Source: Spirochaetota bacterium
GTDB lineage: Bacteria; Spirochaetota; Spirochaetia; Treponematales; UBA12059
DNA length: 38,290 bases
Assembly: GCA_018816345.1 (NCBI GenBank)
Contig: JAHIWG010000023.1
Coordinates: forward strand, 1-38,290
Direction of reading: 5' to 3'
Part shown: positions 1 to 7,339 of the stretch, piece after piece
Layout of the letters: each line of letters opens with the position of its first letter
How positions within the stretch are numbered: position 1 is the stretch's first letter
The notes under the pieces: model-generated
Seen by the model: the letters and a program-made list of their open reading frames with translations, nothing else
Databases searched by the model: none
What the model was told of the DNA's origin: nothing
Program-made: the position numbers and the translations under genes

Positions 1-1114
1 CGGCGCGGCCGGGGGCGTCGGGGCGGCCCGGGCCCTCCGACGTCATCAGCGACTCGTCGGCGGGGACGACCTCGAGCCTAGAGCCTAGAACCCGCTCTAT
101 CGCCGGGATACCGAAGGAATACCTCTCGCACGCGAAATTGTAGATCCGCGCCCCGCCCTTCGAGGCGTCGAGATGCTCGAGCCTTTCCATGTACGGCTCG
201 CCTTCCAGCGGGAGGTCCCAATTGACGAGCGTGGCGGCCCAGGATCCGGGCAGGCCGGAGGCGCCCTCGTCGGTGAGGACGAGCACGTCGTTGCCGCCCG
301 ACCTCGTCGCCTCCAGCACCGCGCGCTTCCGGGGCAGGTTGCCCAGCACGTAATCGACGCGGACGCCGCGCGCCCGCAGGAGCTTAGCCGTCTCCTCGGC
401 CGTGTCGCGCATCGAGCAGAAGACCGCTACCGGCCTCCTGTCATCGGCGGCGAGGAGGCCGAGGAGCAGGCGGGGCTTGTCGCCCGCGGTCACCGAGTAC
501 GTGGTCGCCGGAGCGCTCTTGACTCGCTCGCCATCGGCCTCGAGCTCCAGCTCGACGTATGATCCGCCAAGGTCGCGCGCGATCGCCCTATGCGCCGGCC
601 CGAGCTCCGAGGAGAAGGCGACGAGGCGACGGTCGGGGGAGGCCTGCCCGAGCGCGCGCCTGAGCATGGCGGCGCTCGCGATATCGGCCATGACCGCGAG
701 GTCGCTCAGCGCTATCAACCCGAAGTCCCCCGACTCGAGGGTACCCGCGGCTACGCGGGAGGCTATGGCGTCTATGGAGCCGATGAGCGCGGCCGAGTCC
801 TCGGCCGATCCGTCGCGGCCAATCGTCGCGCAGGATAGCTTGGTCTTCCTCACGACGGCGTCGAAGGCGGTCTTGAGCCCCGCTACCTCGCGGTCGCTCG
901 GCGCGATGACGAGGGCCTTGAGCCCCGGTTCGGAGACGAGCCTCGAGGCTACCGCGGCCATCAAGACCGCGTCGCGCCCCCCGCCGAGGCGAACGTCCGC
1001 GACGACGCTCCCCGAGGCGAGGTCGAACGCGAGCTGCCCGGCGGCGGCGGCGGATCCCAGGCCGGAGAGGGCCGAGGCTATCCTATCGTCTAGTTCTGGA
1101 GAATCTTTATCCAT
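1..1114 (-). CDS. Degenerate DEAD-box (RhlB-like) helicase-fold protein, C-terminus cut by window edge
   Basis: The reading frame is open from an ATG at 1114 to the left edge of the window (371 codons visible, no stop). Its two halves follow the DEAD-box layout. The C-terminal half has the helicase-C pattern (VAVFCSMRDTAEETAKLLRARG, read as two pieces, then VLVLTDEGASGLPG and LVNWDLP) and ends with an ERYSFGIPAIE stretch like that of RhlB-type proteins. The catalytic motifs are missing. Walker A is replaced by RLGGGRDAV, DEAD by SDLAVMAD, SAT by FSSE, and the HRxGRxGR arginine motif by YMERLEHLDASKGG. I infer an inactive or repurposed RNA-binding pseudo-helicase rather than an ATP-driven enzyme. 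The frame is long and intact with no stops, so it does not look like decay. A sigma-70-like promoter lies upstream at 1185-1213. Confidence 0.75.
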   Translation of the reverse strand, partial: MDKDSPELDDRIASALSGLGSAAAAGQLAFDLASGSVVADVRLGGGRDAVLMAAVASRLVSEPGLKALVIAPSDREVAGLKTAFDAVVRKTKLSCATIGRDGSAEDSAALIGSIDAIASRVAAGTLESGDFGLIALSDLAVMADIASAAMLRRALGQASPDRRLVAFSSELGPAHRAIARDLGGSYVELELEADGERVKSAPATTYSVTAGDKPRLLLGLLAADDRRPVAVFCSMRDTAEETAKLLRARGVRVDYVLGNLPRKRAVLEATRSGGNDVLVLTDEGASGLPGSWAATLVNWDLPLEGEPYMERLEHLDASKGGARIYNFACERYSFGIPAIERVLGSRLEVVPADESLMTSEGPGRPDAPGRA

Positions 1115-1184
1115 GTGTAATCCCGTACGTACTTTGGTTCGCGGCGCGATCCGGCCCGGGCCGGCGCCGACGTCGCTCGGTAGC

Positions 1185-1213
1185 ACTATACAACGCCGCT
1201 CCCGTGTTGTGAA
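1185..1213 (-). promoter_or_regulatory. Sigma-70-like promoter for the pseudo-helicase
   Basis: On the minus strand TTCACA is followed after exactly 17 nt by TATAGT. The predicted start leaves a leader of about 64 nt before the ATG at 1114. That leader contains the perfect 14-bp palindrome CCGGCCCGGGCCGG (1151-1164), which could fold in the mRNA. Confidence 0.5.
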
Positions 1214-1245
1214 GGCTATCGGATCCGGGCGGGCGGGGACCGGGC

Positions 1246-1272
1246 TTGCCCCTCTCGCGGGTACGGTATAGA
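1246..1272 (+). promoter_or_regulatory. Weak sigma-70-like promoter abutting the VanY start
   Basis: TATAGA (1267-1272) lies 9 nt before the ATG at 1282 and TTGCCC (1246-1251) lies 15 nt before it. The spacer is short and the -35 box imperfect, so confidence is limited. If used, the transcript would carry almost no leader, and no Shine-Dalgarno sequence is visible. Confidence 0.3.
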
Positions 1273-1281
1273 GTTCGCGGT

Positions 1282-2118
1282 ATGCAACGGAAGCGCTTCG
1301 TATTAGTGATGGCCTCGGCGCTCGGCGCCCTATCGTGCGGGGGGACCAGCCCGGCGCGCGCGGGGATCGCGCCCGAGGACGCGCGCGTCGCCGCCGCCGT
1401 GTCTGCGCTACGCGGCATTTTCGCCGAGGCGGCGCTCGCCGACGCCGCGGGCCCCGACACCGCGGGCGCTATCGAGGCGGCTATACGGGCCGCCCCGGAC
1501 AGGTTCTTCGAGCTGGTAGCGGCGGCGGCGGCCGAATCCGCGGCCGAGGGAGGGCTATTGGCGATAGTCGATAAGGCTAGCGCGCTGCCCCCCGACTACG
1601 AGCCTGGGGACCTGGTCTCGCTCAACGACTACCCGCTCGCGGCGACGCGGAAGGATCTCAGGATAAGGAAAGCCGTCGCGGAGGCGGCGCTCCGGATGGA
1701 CGCGGCGGCGCGGGCGGACGGGGTACGGCTCCAATTCGCGTCGGCGTACCGCTCCTACGAGTACCAGGACGGCCTGTTCAAGCGCTACGCCGCTTCGTAC
1801 GGGGAGGAGGAGGCGTCCCGGTTCTCGGCGAGGCCGGGCAAGTCGCAGCACCAGCTAGGCACTGCCTTCGACTTCGCCCCCATCGACGACGGCTTCGCGG
1901 AGACGAAGGCCGGCGCGTGGACGAAGGACAACGCCGCCCGATTCGGCTTCTCGATGTCGTACCCGGAAGGCATGGAGCCCATCACCGGCTACGTATGGGA
2001 GAGCTGGCACTTCCGCTACGTCACGAGGGCCGGTGCGGCGCTGGAGCGCGAATACTTCGGCGGCGTCCAGCGCTATATGCTCGAATTCCTCGCGGCCTAC
2101 GGGAAGGCCGCGCCGTAG
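1282..2118 (+). CDS. VanY-family D-alanyl-D-alanine carboxypeptidase, probable lipoprotein
   Basis: 278 aa. This is predicted to trim the C-terminal D-Ala from peptidoglycan stem peptides outside the cytoplasmic membrane. All peptidase M15B/VanY landmarks are visible: SAYRSYEYQ around residue 154, SQHQLGTAFDF giving zinc ligands His190 and Asp197, and VWESWHFRY giving the catalytic Glu240 and the third ligand His243. The N-terminus has a basic start, a hydrophobic stretch and Cys19 in a relaxed ALSC lipobox, so it is probably lipid-anchored. I chose the ATG at 1282 because it gives this signal peptide; an upstream start at 1246 would add 12 residues in front of it. Residues 25-95 are Ala-rich with no recognised fold. 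It stands alone, convergent with the HDOD gene. Confidence 0.88.
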   Translation: MQRKRFVLVMASALGALSCGGTSPARAGIAPEDARVAAAVSALRGIFAEAALADAAGPDTAGAIEAAIRAAPDRFFELVAAAAAESAAEGGLLAIVDKASALPPDYEPGDLVSLNDYPLAATRKDLRIRKAVAEAALRMDAAARADGVRLQFASAYRSYEYQDGLFKRYAASYGEEEASRFSARPGKSQHQLGTAFDFAPIDDGFAETKAGAWTKDNAARFGFSMSYPEGMEPITGYVWESWHFRYVTRAGAALEREYFGGVQRYMLEFLAAYGKAAP

Positions 2119-2129
2119 GCGAAGGCCCG

Positions 2130-2153
2130 GCGATAGGCGGAGGCCGCTATCGC
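2130..2153. terminator. Hairpin between convergent genes, over the HDOD stop codon
   Basis: GCGATAG (2130-2136) pairs with CTATCGC (2147-2153) across a 10-nt loop. There is no clear T-tract on either side. It sits between two convergent genes and covers the stop codon of the minus-strand gene, so it may end transcripts from either direction. Sequence alone does not establish termination. Confidence 0.35.
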
Positions 2154-3673
2154 TTGCCGGCCGCGGGCTCCCGCTGCTTGATCGACTCCTGCCTGAATCC
2201 CTCGCCGAACTGCTCCACGGTCTTGCCGAACTGCTTATCGCTCAGGAACCCGAAGTCCTGGAGCACGTCCTTATCTATCTGGTCGTAGGCCATGGCGCCC
2301 AGCTCGTACTCGCAGAACACGTTGGCGAGGTAGACGGTGAAAACGACGTCCTTGTAGTCGGTCGTCATAAGCGACGGTTCGTGGTGGAAGCGGATCGCCG
2401 CCACCAGCGATTCCGGGAAATTCCATTTCTCGGCGACTCGGGCCCCTATCTCGGAGTGGTTCATGCCGCCGGCCAGGTCCTCGAAGGTCGCCTTGTCGAT
2501 GCCCTTCGCCTCGCAGAACGACTTGATGTGGTCGAGGAGCTCGGGATGGACGGCCGAGAAGATTATCTTCCCCATATCGTGGAGCATGCCCCCCACGTAG
2601 GCGTCGTCCTGGAGCGCGCGATTGCCCGGCTTGAAATTCTTGGCCAGGTTGTACGAGTAATACGCGCAGCGGTAGCTATGGTCCCAGAGGGCCTTCTGGT
2701 CGACGCCCCGCTCCTCGGCCAGGATCTTCTGCGAGCCGTAGGAGAACAGCAGGTTCTTGATGCCGCGGAGGCCGACGAGCTTTACCGCGTCCACGATATT
2801 GTCCACGCGGCGGGGCAGCATGAACTGGGCGGAATTGACGAGCTTCAATAGGTCCGCCGTCATCGACGGGTCCGTGGAGATGTTCCTCGCGATATCGACC
2901 ATCTCGCTCTTGGGGTCCGCTATCAGCCGCTGTATAGTCAGGATATTCTCGGGGAAGTGCGGCAGGCTGGTGATCTGCCTGACCAGCTCGTCGGTCAGCG
3001 ACGAGAGGCTCTCTATCTTCGCCGCGGCTACCGGGATGGTTATCCTCGCGACGGTCTCCCCGTTGTCGGTATGGATATCGAAGCAATCCTCGTCCAGGCT
3101 CATCTTCTTGAGCATCAGGACGAGTATGACGAGGCCGAGGCCCGCGCCCTCGGAGGCGTCCAGGATCTGCGACATCGCCTCCTCGAGGGTATCGTACTTC
3201 CTGGAATGCGCTAGCTTGTCCTGGATGCGGAGGTACTCGGTCCTGGTAAGCTCCGCGTTGTTGCGGACCTCGAGCACGACGTTGGACCCGCGCGCCTGGA
3301 ATATGATCTTGATGTAATACTGCTTTTCCTTCTGCTTCTGCAGGTAATACGCCAGGTTCTCGAGCGTATCGGCCTTGAAGGAGCGCATCCCTTCCTCGTA
3401 CTCGGCGGGATTCTTCAGGTCCAAGCCCTTCGTCTCGAAGTAGACTCGCTTCGTATTCGCCTTCTTAGCGTTCACGGCGAGCTCGCGGAGGCAATACACG
3501 AGGTAATCCTTGATCCTCGCCTGCCCCAGCTCGCCGAGGAAGACCTCCAGGACCTCTTCTATGTACACCTCTATCTCATGAGGGAGGGTATAGGTGGTGA
3601 TGGTAAGCGGGATCGCGCTATGCGCCGCCTTCTTTATCTTCGTTACGTCTACGACCAGCTCGTTGCCTGCCAT
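2147..3673 (-). CDS. HATPase-HDOD two-module signalling protein
   Basis: 508 aa. The N-terminal half looks like a GHKL/histidine-kinase ATPase domain. It has an N-box-like segment RELAVNAKKAN (about residues 63-73) and a glycine-rich GAGLGLVI lid (about 176-183), but no phosphoacceptor histidine domain ahead of it. The second half (about 226-430) is an HDOD domain with the conserved LHDMGK near 364-369 and HHEP further on. HDOD proteins act in signalling and often bind nucleotide second messengers or partner proteins; the output of this one is unknown. The start at 3673 is preferred over 3685 because GGAGAGG sits at proper spacing before it. No signal peptide or membrane segment is visible, so it should be cytoplasmic. 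Two domains are clear; the precise role is not. Confidence 0.82.
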   Translation of the reverse strand: MAGNELVVDVTKIKKAAHSAIPLTITTYTLPHEIEVYIEEVLEVFLGELGQARIKDYLVYCLRELAVNAKKANTKRVYFETKGLDLKNPAEYEEGMRSFKADTLENLAYYLQKQKEKQYYIKIIFQARGSNVVLEVRNNAELTRTEYLRIQDKLAHSRKYDTLEEAMSQILDASEGAGLGLVILVLMLKKMSLDEDCFDIHTDNGETVARITIPVAAAKIESLSSLTDELVRQITSLPHFPENILTIQRLIADPKSEMVDIARNISTDPSMTADLLKLVNSAQFMLPRRVDNIVDAVKLVGLRGIKNLLFSYGSQKILAEERGVDQKALWDHSYRCAYYSYNLAKNFKPGNRALQDDAYVGGMLHDMGKIIFSAVHPELLDHIKSFCEAKGIDKATFEDLAGGMNHSEIGARVAEKWNFPESLVAAIRFHHEPSLMTTDYKDVVFTVYLANVFCEYELGAMAYDQIDKDVLQDFGFLSDKQFGKTVEQFGEGFRQESIKQREPAAGKR

Positions 3674-3839
3674 CGCCCTCTCCATCTTTTCGGTATCTAC
3701 TGAACGTCTACCTGTAGATTACTTGATACGGGCTTATCGCGCAACTGCAATGGACGACCAGTAGATTTCCGTCACGGCTCCGGGCTCAACCGCTCTCGGA
3801 TCATTGACAGGGTTCACGCGCGGATAAAGCTTAGGGTCC

Positions 3840-5060
3840 ATGAAGACGGTACTGATTGTCGACAGGCACGATCGCGACAGGGCGACGGCGGCGGCCTTGC
3901 TAGCTCTTCGGTATGTCGTCCGCTGCTGCTCCTCCGTGCCCGAGGCTAGGTCGATCGCTGTTTCGCATCGCCCGTTCGCGATAGTCCTTGACGAGGAGAG
4001 CGCGGCGGCCGACGGCTTCGACGATCCGGCCGCCGCGGCGGCCGCTATCCACCCTCGCGCCGCGGCCGTATTCGCGAGCGGGCGGGCCGGGATCGCCGTA
4101 AGGCGAGGCTCCGCTGGATTCTATCTGCGAAAGCCCTACAGGGCTGACGACTTGTTCTCGGCGATAAGCCTCGCGTCGGCGCTTCACAAGGCGGCATCCC
4201 CGGGCTCCGCCTTTTCCTCGGCCCCCGCGGCCCCCGCGAGCGCGAGGCCCCTCCCGCGGCGCGCCGCCGCGAGGACGGCCCATCCTCCGCTGGAGTCGGC
4301 CGAGAGGAGGCTGATAGGCGACTGCGCCGCCCTCCGCTTCGTAGCCGAGAGGATAGCGCTCTACGCGACGACCGACGCCCCCGTGCTGATACTCGGCGAG
4401 AGCGGCACGGGCAAGGAGCTCGCGGCGCTCGCCATCCATAAGGCCTCGAGCCGATCGCGGAGGCTATTCCTTCCGGTCGACTGCGCGGCTATACCCGAGA
4501 CTCTCGCGGAGAGCACCCTGTTCGGCACCGTCAAGGGGGCTTACACAGACGCCGTGGAGAAGAAAGGCGCCTTCGAGACGGCCTGCGGCGGGACGGTCTT
4601 CCTCGACGAGATAGGCGAGCTGTCGATCCCCATCCAAGCCAAATTCCTCAGGACCCTCGAGACCGAGTCCGGCGCGCGGGTAGGCTCGATAGAGCCGATA
4701 GCCTATGACGTACGTATCCTGTCCGCGACCAACGCGCCCCTGTTTTCAGACCGCAAGCGGTTCAGGCCCGAATTGATCCATAGAATCGACACGCTGGTCC
4801 TTCGTATGCCGGCCCTACGCGAGCACAAGGACGACATCGAGGCCTTGTCGGAATCCTTCCTGTCGGAATTCGGGTCGACGAAGCGTATAGCCAGCGGTAC
4901 CGTAGTCAAGCTGATGTCGTGGGACTGGCCCGGCAACGTCAGGGAGCTGAGGAACGTCATCCGGCGGGCGTCGGTGCTCTCCGGGTCCCGCGACGAGATA
5001 CTGCCCGTCGACATAGAGCTATCGGGCGCGGGAAATGCCTGGCAGGGAACGCTCTTCTGA
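3840..5060 (+). CDS. Sigma-54 activator (receiver + AAA+) lacking a C-terminal DNA-binding domain
   Basis: 406 aa. Residues 1-115 form an NtrC-type receiver with phosphoacceptor Asp51 and Lys98, although the usual acidic pair near residue 8 is reduced to one Asp. After an Ala/Pro-rich linker (about 118-152) comes the sigma-54-interaction AAA+ domain. It has Walker A GESGTGKE (186-193), Walker B GTVFLDEIGE (251-260), an SATN sensor near 296 and WPGNVRELRN near the end. The sigma-54 contact loop reads GAYTDA rather than GAFTGA, keeping the critical Thr. The protein stops about 20 residues after the AAA+ C-terminal helices, so the Fis-type helix-turn-helix is absent. Such activators can act from solution. 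A sigma-54 promoter in this window (33780) is a possible target, but that link is inference. Confidence 0.87.
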   Translation: MKTVLIVDRHDRDRATAAALLALRYVVRCCSSVPEARSIAVSHRPFAIVLDEESAAADGFDDPAAAAAAIHPRAAAVFASGRAGIAVRRGSAGFYLRKPYRADDLFSAISLASALHKAASPGSAFSSAPAAPASARPLPRRAAARTAHPPLESAERRLIGDCAALRFVAERIALYATTDAPVLILGESGTGKELAALAIHKASSRSRRLFLPVDCAAIPETLAESTLFGTVKGAYTDAVEKKGAFETACGGTVFLDEIGELSIPIQAKFLRTLETESGARVGSIEPIAYDVRILSATNAPLFSDRKRFRPELIHRIDTLVLRMPALREHKDDIEALSESFLSEFGSTKRIASGTVVKLMSWDWPGNVRELRNVIRRASVLSGSRDEILPVDIELSGAGNAWQGTLF

Positions 5061-5068
5061 TCAGAAGA
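5053..5068. repeat. Perfect 16-bp palindrome spanning both stop codons of convergent genes
   Basis: TCTTCTGATCAGAAGA is a perfect palindrome centred on the abutting stop codons TGA (plus, 5058-5060) and TCA (minus, 5061-5063). The two genes meet with no spacer. It has no loop or T-tract, so it is not a classical terminator. Confidence 0.6.
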
Positions 5069-5525
5069 TAGGCCTGACCGAGACGACGTTCATGTACACG
5101 TCGTTCGTTCCGGCCTTATTCGCCCGGAGAGTCGCGTCCCGGGCTATCACCACGGTTCGGCGTCCAGACGAGCCGTCGAGGAATTCCCTATACGCCTCCC
5201 CGCGGAACACCAGGAAAACGCGATGGAGCACTATCTCCGAGCTTCCCTTCCATTCGCCTTCCAGGAACTCGACGACCGCCTCGAAGGGCTCCTCCGACTT
5301 GACTACGGCGCCGGAGAGCGTGCCGAACAGCAGCAGGGCCGCGTCGCCCGATATCTCCGCGAGAGCCTCGGAGTCGCCGGTACGGGCTATCTCCGCGAGC
5401 CTCGCGATGCCTATGCCGAGGTCGATGCGACCGACGAAGGTGGCGTCGCCTATCGGCGCGCCTTGCGCCGCGGCCGCGGAGACGAGGGCGAGAGCCAGGG
5501 CCGTCGAGAAGAATAGTCGTTTCAT
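5061..5525 (-). CDS. Small secreted protein of unknown function
   Basis: 154 aa. I do not recognise the family. The N-terminus (MKRLFFSTALALALVSAAAA) is a clean Sec signal peptide with a likely cleavage site near AAAQG, so the mature protein should be periplasmic or exported. The mature part is mixed alpha/beta. It begins with a Leu/Ala-rich helical region and ends with segments such as VVIARDATL and VYMNVVSVRP that look like beta strands. The start at 5525 is chosen because GGAGG lies 5 nt upstream of it and it begins the signal peptide; a longer frame to 5594 has no such support. It follows the TrmJ-like gene by 43 nt on the same strand and may be co-transcribed. Confidence 0.7.
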   Translation of the reverse strand: MKRLFFSTALALALVSAAAAQGAPIGDATFVGRIDLGIGIARLAEIARTGDSEALAEISGDAALLLFGTLSGAVVKSEEPFEAVVEFLEGEWKGSSEIVLHRVFLVFRGEAYREFLDGSSGRRTVVIARDATLRANKAGTNDVYMNVVSVRPIF

Positions 5526-5568
5526 TCCGTCCTCCATCGAGCCGGGAACAGCCGACCCTAGCGGAAGC

Positions 5569-6327
5569 CTACTCCCGACTCGCCCCGCGGTCAAGCGCGC
5601 TCGCCGATAGCGCCCCCAACTTGACGAACAGCGACGAGAAGCGTCCGAGCTCCGATTCCGATAGCGCGGCCCTGGCGGCTACGCTCCGGATGAAGGCCTC
5701 GGCCTCGGGCCTGCCCGCGATCTTGAAGAAACCGGCGGCCTGGAGCGCGTCCGCAATATCGATCGCGGCGGCCTCCGTGGAGGCCCGCGGAGCGGCGGCC
5801 CTACCGTTGGCGAGGCCGTCTTCGTGCCCCGCGCGGCGCGACAGGCTCTTCCTTATCTCCCAGCAGGCTATCTGCACGGCGTGCGACAGGTTGAGGGAGG
5901 GGAAGAGCTCGGAGCTCGATATACCGACGGCCTCGTCGCAGAGCGACAGCTCGGCGTCGGACAGGCCGTCGCGCTCGTTACCGAAGACGAGCGCTATCGG
6001 GCCGCCTCCTCGACGCGAACACGCCTCAGCGAGGTCCTCGACGGCCACGTTCTCCTTGCGCCTCTGGCCGACCCTACGCGTGAACCCCGCGGCCAGAGAG
6101 AAGCCCGACAGAGCCTCGCCCAGGCTCTCATACCGCTCGGCGGCCTCGAAGAGATCGAACGCCAGGAGCGCGTGAGTCCTGACGGCCGCCTCGTCGTACT
6201 CCGGGCACCGGGCCAGGACCAGCCTCGTCACGCCCATCGACTTCATCGCCCTGCACGAGGCTCCCACGTTCATGGAGCCTTCGGCGCGGCATAATACGAC
6301 GGCGACGTCATCGAGCGCGGTAGCCAT
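5569..6327 (-). CDS. SpoU/TrmH-superfamily RNA 2'-O-methyltransferase, TrmJ-like
   Basis: 252 aa. SPOUT enzymes of this type use SAM to methylate a ribose 2'-hydroxyl; TrmJ acts on tRNA position 32. The three SpoU motifs are present in order: EGSMNVGASCRAMKSMG near the N-terminus (motif 1, with the RNA-contacting Asn and Arg), IALVFGNERDGLSDAEL in the middle (motif 2) and FPSLNLSHAVQIACWEI (motif 3). The remaining C-terminal 90 residues are helical, as in TrmJ. The start at 6327 is preferred over 6342 because GGAGGG lies 7 nt upstream of it. The exact tRNA target cannot be read from sequence. It is divergent from the SDR gene with about 60 nt between the starts. Confidence 0.87.
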   Translation of the reverse strand: MATALDDVAVVLCRAEGSMNVGASCRAMKSMGVTRLVLARCPEYDEAAVRTHALLAFDLFEAAERYESLGEALSGFSLAAGFTRRVGQRRKENVAVEDLAEACSRRGGGPIALVFGNERDGLSDAELSLCDEAVGISSSELFPSLNLSHAVQIACWEIRKSLSRRAGHEDGLANGRAAAPRASTEAAAIDIADALQAAGFFKIAGRPEAEAFIRSVAARAALSESELGRFSSLFVKLGALSASALDRGASRE

Positions 6328-6348
6328 GCTGGAACCCTCCATGCGTTG

Positions 6349-6377
6349 TTTACGCGAACCGTTCGGTGGACTATAGT
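6349..6377 (+). promoter_or_regulatory. Sigma-70-like promoter giving a near-leaderless SDR transcript
   Basis: TTTACG (6349-6354), a 17-nt spacer and TATAGT (6372-6377). The SDR start codon at 6388 is only 10 nt beyond the -10 box, so the expected leader is about 4 nt and cannot hold a ribosome-binding site. Confidence 0.5.
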
Positions 6378-6387
6378 GGATGTCCCT

Positions 6388-7146
6388 ATGACGAACAATA
6401 CTGAGGCGCCCTTCGAGGCGCGGTTACGCGGGCTCTCCGCCCTGATAGTCGGCGCCACCGGCGGTATAGGCCTCGCTATAGCCGAGGCGTTCGCCGAGGC
6501 CGGGGCGAGGCTCGTCATGCACGGGCGCGATCGGGCGCGCGCTGAGGCCAGGGCTAGCGAGCTCCGTTCCCTCGGGGCCGACGTCTCGACGATATGCGAG
6601 GACCTTTCCGGAGGCGAGCCGTCCCGCGCGCTGCTCGAGGCCGCGGCGTCGGCCGACATTTTAGTCGTCGCGTACGGCCCCTTCGTCTATAAGCCGCTCT
6701 CGGAGACGAAAGGCGCGGATTGGCGCTTAACGGCCCTCGCCTGCCTCGCGCTACCTGGGACGCTCGCGACAGAGGCGGCCGCGGCGATGGCGGCGAGGGG
6801 ATCCGGCCGAATACTTCTATTCGGGGGGACGCGGACCGACGCTATCCGCGGCTTCAAGGCGAACGCCGCGTACGCCGCCGCCAAGACGGGCATCGGCGTG
6901 CTAGCCAAATCGATAGCCGTGGAATTCGGCGGCAAGGGAGTATCCTGCGCCGTCCTCTGCCCCGGATTCGTCGACACGGAGTACCTCGACGCGACTACGA
7001 GGGAAAGGCTCGGCAATGCGTCGCCGCGAGGAGGGCTCATCCCCAGCGGGGAAATCGCCCGGCTAGCCCTATATCTCGCGTCCGGGGGCATGGAACTCGC
7101 TAACGGATCTATTATCGTAGCGGATAGAGGGCTCTATTCGCTATAA
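6388..7146 (+). CDS. Short-chain dehydrogenase/reductase (SDR)
   Basis: 252 aa, the usual size of a classical SDR. The Rossmann cofactor motif GATGGIG is at about residues 22-28, followed by a basic residue pattern (HGRDRAR) that suggests NADP(H). The YxxxK catalytic pair is Tyr162 and Lys166 in YAAAK. Two landmarks differ from the consensus. The NNAG motif reads VAYGP, and the region of the catalytic Ser reads FGGTRTD, so a Thr may take its place. The enzyme should be a cytoplasmic NAD(P)-dependent oxidoreductase; its substrate cannot be assigned. I place the start at 6388 rather than 6346 because a -35/-10 promoter occupies 6349-6377, inside the longer frame. Six of its 13 Ile codons are ATA. 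Confidence 0.85.
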   Translation: MTNNTEAPFEARLRGLSALIVGATGGIGLAIAEAFAEAGARLVMHGRDRARAEARASELRSLGADVSTICEDLSGGEPSRALLEAAASADILVVAYGPFVYKPLSETKGADWRLTALACLALPGTLATEAAAAMAARGSGRILLFGGTRTDAIRGFKANAAYAAAKTGIGVLAKSIAVEFGGKGVSCAVLCPGFVDTEYLDATTRERLGNASPRGGLIPSGEIARLALYLASGGMELANGSIIVADRGLYSL

Positions 7147-7254
7147 TATTTTAAAAGATAGAAAAATAGGCTATCAAAAACGACCGGAATAGCCGAAAAT
7201 AACGTCGAACGGGTATTTTGATTGCGAATGGCCATACGCCATGCCAGTATCGAT

Positions 7255-7283
7255 TTGACAAGGCATTGACGACGGCCTATGAT
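7255..7283 (+). promoter_or_regulatory. Near-consensus sigma-70 promoter of the STAS-pspA operon
   Basis: TTGACA (7255-7260), a 17-nt spacer and TATGAT (7278-7283): a perfect -35 and a -10 with one mismatch. It lies in an AT-richer 193-nt gap and would give a leader of about 50 nt before the ATG at 7340. This is the strongest housekeeping promoter in the window. Confidence 0.75.
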
Positions 7284-7339
7284 CGTCATAGAATTGGTCG
7301 TTAGTAATCGATAATACCTCGATATGGAAGAGGAGCACC

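Noticed and set aside
1151-1164. The perfect palindrome CCGGCCCGGGCCGG in the leader of the pseudo-helicase gene.
   Set aside because: In a GC-rich leader a 14-bp palindrome can arise by chance, and nothing links it to a riboswitch or known binding site.
402-1271. A 289-codon plus-strand frame rich in Ser, Arg and Ala.
   Set aside because: It lies opposite the helicase-fold frame, has no ribosome-binding site and reads like a typical antisense shadow.
3804-3832. A perfect TTGACA upstream of the sigma-54 activator gene.
   Set aside because: No acceptable -10 box lies 16-18 nt downstream (only TAAAGC at 15 nt), so I did not call a promoter.
7160-7200. A GGCTAT/ATAGCC hairpin with T-rich sequence on its minus-strand side.
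   Set aside because: It would terminate minus-strand transcription, but no minus-strand gene reads into it from the right. On the plus strand there is no T-tract.
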